Origin: Rhodopila sp.
GTDB taxonomy: Bacteria > Pseudomonadota > Alphaproteobacteria > Acetobacterales > Acetobacteraceae
Reading direction: 5' to 3'
Assembly (NCBI GenBank): GCA_031291715.1
Contig: JARLIN010000093.1
Location: forward strand, 1 to 33,529
DNA: 33,529 bases
Below, piece by piece: positions 16,693-25,125 of this stretch. Under the pieces are notes generated by a model that saw nothing but the letters and a program-made list of their open reading frames with translations, searched no databases and was not told the DNA's origin. Each line of letters starts with the position of its first letter. Position 1 is the first letter of the stretch. The translations under genes and the position numbers were made by a program.

Positions 16693-17334
16693 TTACATCT
16701 GCACCACCGAGGTCAGCTCGAATGTCTCGCCTGTCGGATTCTCGCCAATCCGCAAGATCTTCTCGTCAACAAAACGATACGGCGGCACAGGCAGATTGTA
16801 CGGCGCCGGAACCCCGCTATAGACCCGTCCCGCCAAGTCGTATTTCGACCCATGGCACGGACAAAAATACCCACCCGGCCAGTTCGGGGCCGGCGTCGAT
16901 GGATCTGGGGCCGGCATATACGCCGGCAGGCATCCGAGGTGCGTGCAGATCCCGACCAGTACCGCATATTCCGGCCTGATCGAGCGATGCCAGTTCTCGG
17001 CATATGGCGGTTGCTGGTGCACGGTCGAACCAGGGTCCGATAACAGCTTGATAAGAGCGGGCTCCTGCAAGGTCTTCAGCGCCGCCGGCGTGCGGTTTAC
17101 GATCAGCATCGGCGCACCGCGCCACAGCACGACGATCTGTTGCCCGACAGCGATCTTGGACAGGTCGATATCGATAGGTGCACCCGCGGCGATCACGTCG
17201 GCTGACGGATTCATCGAATCGATCAGCGGCCATGCGATCGCCCCGGCCCCGATCGCCGTGCCGGCGATGGCGATAAGGCCGAGCAGATCGCGCCGCTTAG
17301 GTTCGGCCCCGGGCGAAATGGCATGCGACGACAT
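16693..17334 (-). CDS. petA: Rieske 2Fe-2S protein, cytochrome bc1 iron-sulfur subunit-like
   Basis: 213 residues from ATG 17334 (MSSHAISPG); an upstream TTG would add 24 residues. The N-terminus has a twin-Arg signal-anchor (KRRDLLGLIAIAGTAIGAG, ~residues 13-31), as in bc1 Rieske subunits. The cluster ligands are Cys130/His132 in CTHLGC and Cys158/His161 in CPCHGS, with the disulfide Cys135/Cys160. Length and motifs match ubiquinol-cytochrome c reductase subunit 1. However, no cytochrome b or c1 gene is adjacent; the neighbours are an MFS transporter and a CoA-transferase. It may be the sole copy displaced from its operon or a second, specialised Rieske protein. Confidence 0.88.
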   Translation of the reverse strand: MSSHAISPGAEPKRRDLLGLIAIAGTAIGAGAIAWPLIDSMNPSADVIAAGAPIDIDLSKIAVGQQIVVLWRGAPMLIVNRTPAALKTLQEPALIKLLSDPGSTVHQQPPYAENWHRSIRPEYAVLVGICTHLGCLPAYMPAPDPSTPAPNWPGGYFCPCHGSKYDLAGRVYSGVPAPYNLPVPPYRFVDEKILRIGENPTGETFELTSVVQM

Positions 17335-17429
17335 CGGGTGCACAGTGGGCAGCGCGAATGGCCGCTCCAATGGCTGGCGCAATAACGATTTCGTGATGCG
17401 GGCCAAACATTAACCCGCCGGTCCCGCTC

Positions 17430-18734
17430 CTAGGCCGGCTGCGGCACAGGTTCGAACGCCGCGGCATCGATCGGCTTGCCCGGCACGACGAAGACATACA
17501 TCAACGCGCAAACCAGCCCCAGCGCCGCGCTGAACAGCAACGCCGGAACAAAGGTGCCGGTGTCCTGCACGATGAACCCGGTCACCGCCGGGGCCAGCGC
17601 GCCGCCGATATAGCCGCCGCAGTTCTGGATGCTTCCCAGCGACGCCGTGCAGTGCTTCGGCGCGATCACGCTCGCCAGCGCCCAGCACATCGCGCCTGCC
17701 ATCCCGTTGAACAGCAGCGCCGTCGAGATCGCCGCCACCGCCACGAACGTGCTGGGCGTCAGTGCCGCGACGATGGTGAATCCCGCCATGCCGGTCAGGC
17801 CGACCACCACCGGGATCTTGCAACTGTTGACCGGCGAGACACCGCGCCGCGCCAGGAAATCGGCGGACCAGCCGGCGCCGATGCTGCCGATGATACCGAA
17901 GGCGAACGGGATGCCCGCGACCCAGCCGGTCTTCGGGATGCTCATGTGCCGTTCGATCTCGAGGTAGCCGGGCAGCCAGGACTGATAGACCCAGCCCATA
18001 TAGACCTCACCGAAGAAGCCGAAGACCATGCCCCATGTGGCCCGATAGGCGAACAGGTGCTTCCAGTCGGCCCAGGTGACCCGTGTCGCTGTCGTGGCCG
18101 CTTCGCCGTCGGACAGGTAGGCCCTTTCCTCGGCGGTCAGGTCGACTTCGTGCGGTTCGCGATAGACGGCATACCAGATCAGCGACACCGCGATGCCGAC
18201 GACGCCCATGATGACGAACATCCAGCGCCAGCCAAAGGACAGCATCAGCGTCGTCAGGACCAGCGGCGCGATGGCGGGGCCGAGCTTGGAGCCGCAGAGC
18301 CCGATGCCGGTGGGCAGGCCGCGCTCGCGTACGTTGTACCAGTCGCGAACGACGCGCACGAGGCCGGAGAACTGCGGTGACTCGCCCATCCCCAGGAACA
18401 CGCGCGCCCCGACGAACTGCCAGAATCCGTTCACGAGGCCGCCCACGCCTTGCGCCAGCGACCAGACGAAGATGCCGGCCCCCAGCAGCTTGCGCGGCCC
18501 CAACCGGTCCACCAGTGCGCCGGCGGGAAGCTGGAACGCGGCATAGGCCCAAAGAAACGCCGACAATAGCAAGCCCATGTCGACGATGGATAATCCCAGA
18601 TCGTGCCGGATCAGCGGATTGGCGACTGCCAGTGTGGATCGGTCCACGTAGTTCAGCGCACAGCCAAGCGTTATCAGCCCGATCGAGTTGCGCTGGATGC
18701 GCTTGATCCGCGCGGATGCAGTGACAGCAGCCAT
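17430..18734 (-). CDS. MFS transporter, probable anion:cation symporter (ACS) family
   Basis: 434 residues with about 12 hydrophobic helices. ALNYVDRSTLAVANPLI in helix 1, the loop 2-3 motif DRLGPRKLL, and GARVFLGMGESPQFSGLVRVVRDWYNVRERG in helices 4-5 are typical of the glucarate/phthalate/tartrate-type ACS group. It should import an organic anion, probably a carboxylate, with protons across the inner membrane. The gene is first in a same-strand run (MFS, Rieske, CoA-transferase, SDR, nitroreductase), which would fit uptake, CoA activation and redox conversion of a carboxylic acid. That pathway is inference. Confidence 0.9.
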   Translation of the reverse strand: MAAVTASARIKRIQRNSIGLITLGCALNYVDRSTLAVANPLIRHDLGLSIVDMGLLLSAFLWAYAAFQLPAGALVDRLGPRKLLGAGIFVWSLAQGVGGLVNGFWQFVGARVFLGMGESPQFSGLVRVVRDWYNVRERGLPTGIGLCGSKLGPAIAPLVLTTLMLSFGWRWMFVIMGVVGIAVSLIWYAVYREPHEVDLTAEERAYLSDGEAATTATRVTWADWKHLFAYRATWGMVFGFFGEVYMGWVYQSWLPGYLEIERHMSIPKTGWVAGIPFAFGIIGSIGAGWSADFLARRGVSPVNSCKIPVVVGLTGMAGFTIVAALTPSTFVAVAAISTALLFNGMAGAMCWALASVIAPKHCTASLGSIQNCGGYIGGALAPAVTGFIVQDTGTFVPALLFSAALGLVCALMYVFVVPGKPIDAAAFEPVPQPA

Positions 18735-19140
18735 TTATTCGCTCCTTTTGGAGTCTGTTGGGACGTTCGGGTCCAAGCCTAAGCATGGTTAGCGGTGTTG
18801 GCTATATCGACGGCCGGGCACGTCGATCGCGACTGTGCCTGTTTTTTCGTTTTTTCGTATTAACCACCGAGGAGGCTCACAGGGCGTCGTAGATGGCGGG
18901 GCATCGCGCCCGGACGGATCGTTTCATTGGTTTGCGATTTGTATTTATACTTTTCGAACGTAACTGCCCGCTGTGACGGGATCAATGACGGAGCCGATTG
19001 GGGGCCGCGAAAGAAGTATATCGTGACGCTCAGCGCGGAAGGGCGGAAACAGCTGGCGAAACACTCAGCGCGAGCGAGGCTCGGCGACAACAAAATCCGA
19101 GCCTATCCGGACTCCATGGTCTCCACGCAGTGGGACCACC
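18735..19140. other. Gene-poor region with repeats and an IS630 remnant
   Basis: About 400 bp without an intact gene. It holds the direct repeat GTTTTTTC-GTTTTTTC near 18841, TTAACCACCGAGG (18860-18872), which is similar to other intergenic junk repeats, and the transposase N-terminal fragment listed separately. Upstream-facing sequence near 18735-18780 should contain the MFS promoter. Confidence 0.5.
18999..19064 (+). pseudogene. N-terminal fragment of an IS630-type transposase
   Basis: One frame gives GPRKKYIVTLSAEGRKQLAKH, which resembles the conserved start of IS630-family transposases ((R/K)KYIVxLSAEERxxL). The similarity fades after ~20 residues and the rest of the gene is absent here. 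It is too short to be functional. It lies just left of the cupredoxin gene. The call rests on recall of the family N-terminus and should be treated as tentative. Confidence 0.5.
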
Positions 19141-19584
19141 TTATTTTACGACGACATCCAGCCGCATCTTGGGGTGGATACCGCACAACACCACGAACTC
19201 TCCGGGGACGGTGAACACGATGTCTGTCTTGGTGCCGGGCTCCTGGTCGCCGGAATCGAAACTGAAGGTCTTCGAATCGACGTAGGCGTGATGAATGAGT
19301 TCACCGTCATCATTGAGGATCTCGACCGTCGCGCCACGATGGACGGACAGAAAGCCCGGATTGAACGCCTGGCCCTTCTGTGTGACCGAATACAATTCAG
19401 CCGGGGTTCCCGCCAAAAGCGGAATCGCGCACGCAACACACAGGATCGCGCCGGCCACGGCCGGTTTCCAGGCGCCCTTACGCGCCGCGGCGGCCGTTCT
19501 GGCGTGCCTGGCGCCAGCAGAGACAGCGAAGGCGGTCCGCCGGATTGCCTCTGTCCACCACTTGCGGGCAACGGCGATAACCAT
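19141..19584 (-). CDS. Amicyanin/plastocyanin-like cupredoxin
   Basis: 147 residues from ATG 19584, preceded by a G-rich Shine-Dalgarno; an upstream TTG is possible. A basic N-terminus and hydrophobic segment (~residues 41-58) act as signal or anchor. The rest is a single cupredoxin domain. Type 1 copper ligands can be placed: a His in ELIHHAYV (98 or 99), then Cys134, His137 and Met140 in VVLCGIHPKM, the CxxHPxM loop shared with amicyanin. It would carry single electrons in the periplasm. The divergent neighbour is a GGDEF-EAL protein, and a MauG-like di-heme enzyme lies ~5 kb away. The gene family is often labelled methylamine utilization protein, but no methylamine dehydrogenase genes are present. 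Confidence 0.85.
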   Translation of the reverse strand: MVIAVARKWWTEAIRRTAFAVSAGARHARTAAAARKGAWKPAVAGAILCVACAIPLLAGTPAELYSVTQKGQAFNPGFLSVHRGATVEILNDDGELIHHAYVDSKTFSFDSGDQEPGTKTDIVFTVPGEFVVLCGIHPKMRLDVVVK

Positions 19585-19602
19585 CAATCCCCCCGAACAT
19601 CC

Positions 19603-19631
19603 TTGATTCAAGCGACATCAAAATCTCTAAT
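19603..19631 (+). promoter_or_regulatory. Candidate promoter for the GGDEF-EAL gene
   Basis: TTGATT (19603-19608), a 17-bp spacer and TCTAAT (19626-19631) form a weak sigma-70-like match in the AT-rich 112-bp gap between divergent cupredoxin and GGDEF-EAL genes. Shared regulation of the two is possible. Confidence 0.3.
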
Positions 19632-19696
19632 GGAATTATATCCATCTTGCTATCATAATTCGACGCAATCTGTCTGTTAGAGGGATCTACCACGCT

Positions 19697-22648
19697 ATGC
19701 CCTTCATTGGCCTGCGCCGGATCGGTTCAGCCAGCTACCTAACGATCCGCGCAAGCATCTTTATTGGCTTCGCATTGATGTGCGTGTTCATCGGGGTACT
19801 AGGGTATTCCTCCGCCCAGATGATCAAGCGGTCGGCGGCGCTGGTCGTGGAGACGTTCGACAGATCGCTCATGTCGATCGATTACGCCCGGGCGGCCGCG
19901 GCGGATTTCTCGGCGATGCAGACCGGCTTCCTCCGGTTGCGTCTGGCTACGACCGCCGCCCGGCAGAAGGAACGCGAAGCCGAGTTGGAAGTCCTGGCCA
20001 AGACGTTCTACGAAGATCTCGACATCAGCGCTACGCGATCGCAGTCGGCCCGAGCGAAGCGCGCCGCGCAGACCGTGAAGAACGCGGTGGACGGGTGGCA
20101 AAGAAGCCGCAATGATATCGACCCGCAGCTTCCCCTGTCCGAGGTACTCGCAAACCTGGACGTCTATTCCGAAACCGTCAACCATCAGATCGATCTGCTG
20201 ATCAACCTGACCGCGGGCGACGGCTTCCTGCATCGCCAGCAGGCGTTGCGGTCCATCCAGACCGAAACCGAGATGGACATCGCGTTCACGCTGGCGGCCC
20301 TGCTCCTGTCCGCGATTGTGACCCTGGTGCTGACCAAGCGTATTTCGGGGCCGGTCTCGGCCGCCTCCGCCATCGCTGCCCGCATCGCGAGCGGCGATCT
20401 GGACGTGGCAATCCCAGAGGCGCGGCGCGACGAGCTGGGCGACTTGCTGCGCTCCATGTCGATCATGCGCGACAGCATCCGGGCGATGATGCAGGCCGAG
20501 GTATCGCAGCGGCAATCCGCCCAGGCGCGCCTGATGGACGCGATCGAGAACTCGCGGGAAGGAGTGCTTCTCGTCGATACCGCTGGACGCGTTGTGATCG
20601 CCAACTCGCCCCTGGCGGCCTTCTTCGGCGATCTGAACGAGCAGCTCGCGCCGGGTGCATCGCTGTCCAGCCTGATCCAGGCTCTGGTGCGGACAAAGCT
20701 TGTCGAGGAATCCAGGCTGGCGATCGATGCGCTGCCCTGGTCGTCCGCGACCGACTCGCCTGGGACGGTGGAGATCGGTCTGCTGGATGGCCGGTGGCTC
20801 AGAGTAAGCTGGTGCCCGACGCGCGAAGGCGAGCTGGTCGCATTTTTCAGCGACATTACCCTGTCGAGAAGCCGCGAGGCGCAGCTCAAGCAGACCAACC
20901 TCTGGTTCGATGCCGCGTTGACCAATATGTCGCAGGGTCTCTGCGTGTATGACAGCGATTCCAGGCTCAAAGTCGTCAATGCGCGATTCCGCGACATCTA
21001 TAATCTGTCCGCGGACCAGATCCGGATTGGAACAACGATCGAGAGCGTGTTGTCGCTCCTTGGTTCTTACAAGAAAGATACGAGCCGCGCGGCCCAGGAC
21101 AGCCAGGCGATACGGGCACGAATCGCAACGAGGGCAATGTTCGCGCAGCAGGACGAGCTGGCCGACGGCCGTGTGATCGCCTTTTCGCATCGGCCGATCT
21201 CCGACGGCGGGTGGGTTCTTGCGTATGAAGATGTAACGGAACGTCATCGAAGCGAGGCACGGATCTCTTTCATGGCGCGGCATGACCCTCTGACCGCTCT
21301 GCCGAACCGGGCCTTGTTCGGCGAACGGTTAGAGCAGGGGTTGGCGGCGCTGGAGCAAGGCGGCAGCCTCGGTCTGCTCCTCATCGACCTCGACCGGTTC
21401 AAGGAGGTGAACGACACGCACGGCCATCCGATCGGCGACGCTTTGCTTCGCCTCGTCGCCCAGCGGCTGCTCGCCTGTTCCCGGGAGGGAGACACGGTCG
21501 CACGCCTCGGCGGCGATGAATTCGCGCTCATCGGGACAAGCCTGAGCGACGCGGATGACGCCAAGCAACTCGCCGCCCGCATCATTCAGACCCTGGTCCG
21601 GCCGTTCGCGATCGAAGGGTACCGAATCGAAATCGGCGCAAGCGTCGGGATCGCGATGGCGACCAACAGCGACTGCGACTCCGACACCCTGTTCCGAGAC
21701 GCCGACATCGCCCTCTATTCTGTCAAGAAGGAAGGCCGGGGCAGCTACAGCGTGTTCACGCCCGATATGGAGTCCGCCCTGCACGCACGTCGCGTCCTGG
21801 AACACGATCTCCTGCAATCCGTTGCCAACGGGGAGATGGAGCTCGCCTACCAGCCCATGGTGGCTCTGAACGACGGGCAGATCAGGGGGTTCGAGGCGCT
21901 GCTGCGTTGGAATCATCCGACGCGCGGAAGAATAATGCCGGACGAATTCATCTGGCTGTCGGAGGAAACCGGCTTCATCGACAAGCTCGGCGCCTGGATC
22001 CTGCGCCAGGCCTGCAAGGATGCGGTGCAGTGGCCTGAACCGCAGAAGATCGCGATCAACGTCTCCCCGGTTCAGTTCCGGTCCGGCAAGCTGATACGCT
22101 ATCTTGAGGAAGCCCTGCGTGATACGGGTGTGGCGCCGTCCCGTGTCGAGCTGGAAATCACCGAAACCACGCTGCTGCACGAGAACGAGGCCAACATCGC
22201 AACGCTGCGCAACATGCATGCGCTTGGCGTCAGGATCGTCCTGGACGATTTCGGAACGGGCTTCTCATCCCTCAGCTACCTACGAAGCTTTCCGTTCGAT
22301 CGCATCAAGATCGACCGCTCCTTCGTAAAGGACTTCGGTCTGAGAAACGATGCCGACGCCATCATCCATGCCATCCTGGGACTTGGAAAAAGCCTCCGCA
22401 TTCCGGTCACCGCCGAAGGCGTGGAGACGTATGAGCAGCTTGAGCTTCTGCGCGTGAGGGGATGCGACGAGGTGCAGGGCCACCTGATCAGCAAACCGAT
22501 ACGAGCAGGGGACATTCCGGCGCTGGCGGCCAGCGTCGCGGCGACCCTGGCTGCAGCCACGGTGACATCGGACGGAGGCCTGGGCGGTCAGGCGGATCGC
22601 CCGGCTTACAGCCCGCCTGCGGGAAACAAGGCCGCGTGGCCGGCATAG
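19697..22648 (+). CDS. Membrane-bound HAMP-PAS-PAS-GGDEF-EAL c-di-GMP enzyme
   Basis: 983 residues. Layout: TM1 ~20-38, a periplasmic helical sensor region ~40-190, TM2 ~194-213, HAMP ~214-270, PAS ~277-390, second PAS ~397-515, GGDEF ~529-690, EAL ~697-945, and a disordered tail. The cyclase motif GGDEF is intact (605-609), with an RxxD inhibitory site (REGD) five residues upstream. The phosphodiesterase has EALLRW at 733, NVSPVQF, ELEITET, DDFGTG and AEGVET, so both activities could work. It should set local c-di-GMP in response to a periplasmic signal. Its 3' end overlaps the convergent membrane-protein gene by 43 bp. The cupredoxin and di-heme neighbours suggest redox or metal sensing, which is inference. 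Confidence 0.95.
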   Translation: MPFIGLRRIGSASYLTIRASIFIGFALMCVFIGVLGYSSAQMIKRSAALVVETFDRSLMSIDYARAAAADFSAMQTGFLRLRLATTAARQKEREAELEVLAKTFYEDLDISATRSQSARAKRAAQTVKNAVDGWQRSRNDIDPQLPLSEVLANLDVYSETVNHQIDLLINLTAGDGFLHRQQALRSIQTETEMDIAFTLAALLLSAIVTLVLTKRISGPVSAASAIAARIASGDLDVAIPEARRDELGDLLRSMSIMRDSIRAMMQAEVSQRQSAQARLMDAIENSREGVLLVDTAGRVVIANSPLAAFFGDLNEQLAPGASLSSLIQALVRTKLVEESRLAIDALPWSSATDSPGTVEIGLLDGRWLRVSWCPTREGELVAFFSDITLSRSREAQLKQTNLWFDAALTNMSQGLCVYDSDSRLKVVNARFRDIYNLSADQIRIGTTIESVLSLLGSYKKDTSRAAQDSQAIRARIATRAMFAQQDELADGRVIAFSHRPISDGGWVLAYEDVTERHRSEARISFMARHDPLTALPNRALFGERLEQGLAALEQGGSLGLLLIDLDRFKEVNDTHGHPIGDALLRLVAQRLLACSREGDTVARLGGDEFALIGTSLSDADDAKQLAARIIQTLVRPFAIEGYRIEIGASVGIAMATNSDCDSDTLFRDADIALYSVKKEGRGSYSVFTPDMESALHARRVLEHDLLQSVANGEMELAYQPMVALNDGQIRGFEALLRWNHPTRGRIMPDEFIWLSEETGFIDKLGAWILRQACKDAVQWPEPQKIAINVSPVQFRSGKLIRYLEEALRDTGVAPSRVELEITETTLLHENEANIATLRNMHALGVRIVLDDFGTGFSSLSYLRSFPFDRIKIDRSFVKDFGLRNDADAIIHAILGLGKSLRIPVTAEGVETYEQLELLRVRGCDEVQGHLISKPIRAGDIPALAASVAATLAAATVTSDGGLGGQADRPAYSPPAGNKAAWPA

Positions 22649-23658
22649 TATGCCGCGATCACGACAGCGAGCGCGGCGAGATAGCAAACGGGCGCGAGGA
22701 ATACAGGATGCCGCCGGCCGGGCCTGTTATCGGCCGCGATTGCCAGCATCACGACGATGATGGGGGAGTGACCGATCGCGTCGATCTTGCCGAACTCCAA
22801 GACCGCCGCGACGAACATGCTTCCCAGGATGATCGCGGCGGTGCGCCGCATCAGGGGGGTTCCGATAAGGGCAAACGCCAGGCTGAATTCCACGACACCT
22901 GCCGACTTCATATAGAAGGCCACGTCGAATCCCATCGACATTTCGGGATGAGTGACGAACAGCGGATAGGTCCATTGCGGATATCCCCATTTCTCGACGG
23001 ATGCCCACATCAGCGTCACCGATGCGGCACAGCGAACGACGTCCAGCGGTTTCACCCTCCAGCGAGTCCGTTCGAGACCGGTCAGGGTAAAATAGCCGGC
23101 TGCGCCAAGAAAAATCGGATAGTCCATCAGATGAAACAGGCCGTAGTGCTTGATGGCATACCCGTATAGGAACACCATCCCCGCCGCTGCGAGTATCAGG
23201 GTCTGCCGCCAGATGAAGCACGCCCCGATGAACAGTTGCAGCCAGGAAATCGCGCTTACCTGCGTTGTGAGCTCCGGGGTCATTATGATCCCGCCGACCG
23301 ACCAGAGCGACACGAAGAATGCGCCGTAGGTCACCCGCATCAGGACTTCCGTCTGGTACCATATTCGGGTCGTGACACGGTCGATCGACCAAACGATGGC
23401 GCGGCCCAATACAGAGTTCTCGATCACGGTCGCGGCCGCGAACACAGTGGCCGCGATCAGGATGAGATAAATGAATTTTGGATCGAGGATCCAATCGAGG
23501 CTCTGGGGCGATTCGGAAACGTCGAAGGGGCAGAACCATTTGACGTGCGCCGCGGCGGCTTTCGGAAGAAATGTTAGCGCAAACAATGACACCGCGGCAC
23601 CAAGACAAGGTCTTGCCCAACATTTGCCGATCCAGCGGGTGGATGATCGCAATGTCAT
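22606..23658 (-). CDS. Polytopic membrane protein, DoxX-like (uncertain)
   Basis: 350 residues from ATG 23658 (MTLRSSTRW); the frame stays open to 23754 but the extension looks non-coding. After an N-terminal hydrophobic segment ending KAAAAHVKWFCPFDV come about eight more hydrophobic helices. The AHVKWF segment at the first periplasmic face resembles a group of proteobacterial integral membrane proteins annotated as hypothetical or DoxX-like. Charged or polar residues within helices (SVEKWGYPQW, FGKIDAIGHSP) are reminiscent of DoxX/MauE-type proteins. It is encoded on the same strand as the MauG-like gene, with a tiny divergent gene between. A role in maturation or quinone-linked redox chemistry is plausible but unproven. 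Confidence 0.75.
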   Translation of the reverse strand: MTLRSSTRWIGKCWARPCLGAAVSLFALTFLPKAAAAHVKWFCPFDVSESPQSLDWILDPKFIYLILIAATVFAAATVIENSVLGRAIVWSIDRVTTRIWYQTEVLMRVTYGAFFVSLWSVGGIIMTPELTTQVSAISWLQLFIGACFIWRQTLILAAAGMVFLYGYAIKHYGLFHLMDYPIFLGAAGYFTLTGLERTRWRVKPLDVVRCAASVTLMWASVEKWGYPQWTYPLFVTHPEMSMGFDVAFYMKSAGVVEFSLAFALIGTPLMRRTAAIILGSMFVAAVLEFGKIDAIGHSPIIVVMLAIAADNRPGRRHPVFLAPVCYLAALAVVIAAYYAGHAALFPAGGL

Positions 23659-23754
23659 CACTGGTCTACCGCCAGAGGTATCGGTTTTGACTCCTTTTTT
23701 GGGGTGAACGATGGCAAGATGCGAGCCGTACCCCTCATACACTGGAAGCAGCAC

Positions 23755-23916
23755 ATGTTCGGAGTTCTGAGCGTTATCATCCTCGCTGGCGGCGCAACGG
23801 TCGCATACGAGTCGAGGCTTTTCCCCTCGCGGAGAAAGATGTTCGAGGGTTGTGGCGGCATCCTCTTTATCACGGGCCTCGTGCTACTCGGATTTACATT
23901 TCCGATACCGTACTAA
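23755..23916 (+). CDS. Small two-helix membrane protein
   Basis: 53 residues from ATG 23755, with GGAAG 6 bp upstream; an in-frame GTG at 23704 would add 17 residues. Two hydrophobic segments (FGVLSVIILAGGATVAY and GILFITGLVLLGFTFPI) flank a short basic loop (SRRKMFEGC). No family is recognised. It sits between two minus-strand genes of the redox block and points the other way. It may be a real small membrane protein; the evidence is its topology and ribosome-binding site. Confidence 0.45.
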   Translation: MFGVLSVIILAGGATVAYESRLFPSRRKMFEGCGGILFITGLVLLGFTFPIPY

Positions 23917-23942
23917 TAGCACTCTGATAATGCAATTCTTTA

Positions 23943-24953
23943 TCAACGCGGAAGGACCGGAATAGCAACTGGGTGGGGCGTTTCGGTCAGCGTATTCAGA
24001 AACGCGATCAGATCGAGCTGATCCTGTTCCGATAGCCCGAGAGGCCGGATCAGCTCCGATCGGCTTGGCCGATCTATGCCCCCCTCGTTATACAGCGCCA
24101 ACACACCCCGCAGGTCCGGGATCGACCCATCGTGCATGTAAGGTGCCCGGTGTGCCACGTCGCGGAGAGTGGGGGTCTTAAACGCGTAACGGAGTTTCCC
24201 AGACGTCGGGAACAAAGCGCCTCGTCCGATATCGTCCCCTTTCGCGGTGCCGATGTCGTGGAAGGAGCCGTCGGTGAACGCCCATCCCGAATGGCATGAC
24301 GCGCAGTGCGCCTTTCCGTTGAACAGCGCGAAGCCCTGCTGCGCGCTTGGGCTGATTGCCTGACTGTCGCCTGCGACCCACCGATCGAAAGGCGCGGTCC
24401 CCGACACAATTGTCCGTTCAAAGGCCGCGATCGCCTGTTCGACGGTCGAGCGGGATACACCTTGTCCGGGAAAAACATCTTTAAAGGCAGCTACATAGCC
24501 CGGAATCTGCGCAATACGACTCAGCGCCTCCGTCTCCGAGAGGTTCATGTTGCCGGACGAGGAGATCGCCGCGAATGTCACGGCCTCGATGTCACGGAAC
24601 TTGCCGGTCCAACCCAGCCTTGGAAGCTGATTGATGTCGAGGAGCGTCGGCGCGCGCAGCTTCATCGAGCTGCTGTCGTCCGCGACCGCCCTGGGCAGGC
24701 CATCTCCCCAGGACAAGGCGGGATTGTGACAACTCGCGCACGAACGAGCGGACGTTCCGGACAGAATTGGATCGAAGAAGAGCGCCTTTCCAAGCTTGAT
24801 TTCGTGGTCCTCGCGGGGATCGACCTGACCGGCCGCCACCTGCGGGGGCCTGTATTTGGCCAGCAGTTCGGGATCGGCCGGCGTCATATCGGCCCGCGCC
24901 ACGGCGGTTACCAGCAGCAGAATGAGGACAAGCAGGGTCGTGACGGTGCGCAT
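23943..24953 (-). CDS. Di-heme cytochrome c peroxidase/MauG family enzyme
   Basis: 336 residues with a Sec signal peptide (MRTVTTLLVLILLLVTAVARA). Two c-heme sites are visible: CASCH at 72-76, followed by the inter-heme Trp82 region, and CASCH at 217-221. The C-terminal block KTPTLRDVAHRAPYMHDGS is typical of the family. After it, LALYNEGG places Tyr288 where MauG has its axial Tyr and classical peroxidases have Met, so this is more MauG-like than peroxidase-like. It would act in the periplasm, either reducing peroxide or oxidatively modifying a partner protein. The start ATG 24953 lies one base after the stop of an upstream broken frame. The cupredoxin 4.4 kb away could be an electron partner. 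Confidence 0.9.
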   Translation of the reverse strand: MRTVTTLLVLILLLVTAVARADMTPADPELLAKYRPPQVAAGQVDPREDHEIKLGKALFFDPILSGTSARSCASCHNPALSWGDGLPRAVADDSSSMKLRAPTLLDINQLPRLGWTGKFRDIEAVTFAAISSSGNMNLSETEALSRIAQIPGYVAAFKDVFPGQGVSRSTVEQAIAAFERTIVSGTAPFDRWVAGDSQAISPSAQQGFALFNGKAHCASCHSGWAFTDGSFHDIGTAKGDDIGRGALFPTSGKLRYAFKTPTLRDVAHRAPYMHDGSIPDLRGVLALYNEGGIDRPSRSELIRPLGLSEQDQLDLIAFLNTLTETPHPVAIPVLPR

Positions 24954-24954
24954 T

Positions 24955-25125
24955 TCAGGTCCGGATGGTCACTTGATACTCAAGGGTCCAATTGAGGTTA
25001 AGTAGGGTGTCCATGTCGAGTCTGAATCGGCCATAGAATCGCGCGATATGCGACGGTCCTGCGTCATTGACAGTGAGGAGAATGTCCGAATCGGTCGCTC
25101 CGCGATCCAATGACGGGATCGATTC
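24955..25125 (-). pseudogene. Possible 3' remnant of a gene once coupled to the MauG-like gene
   Basis: This minus-strand frame ends TGA (24955-24957), one base before the di-heme start codon, the spacing of a coupled operon partner. Its last ~45 residues (ILLTVNDAGPSHIARFYG, then LNWTLEYQVTIRT) look like real protein sequence. Upstream of this the frame runs antisense to an IS630 transposase remnant and becomes Arg/Ser-rich junk. The simplest reading is that the IS truncated the 5' part. The family is not recognised. Confidence 0.35.

Noticed and set aside
15413-16822. A 469-codon plus-strand frame opposite the CoA-transferase and Rieske genes
   Set aside because: It is antisense to two genes with clear catalytic motifs and has shadow-like composition.
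19141-24953. A methylamine-utilization (mau) operon
   Set aside because: The cupredoxin and MauG-like genes are suggestive, but no methylamine dehydrogenase subunit genes are present.
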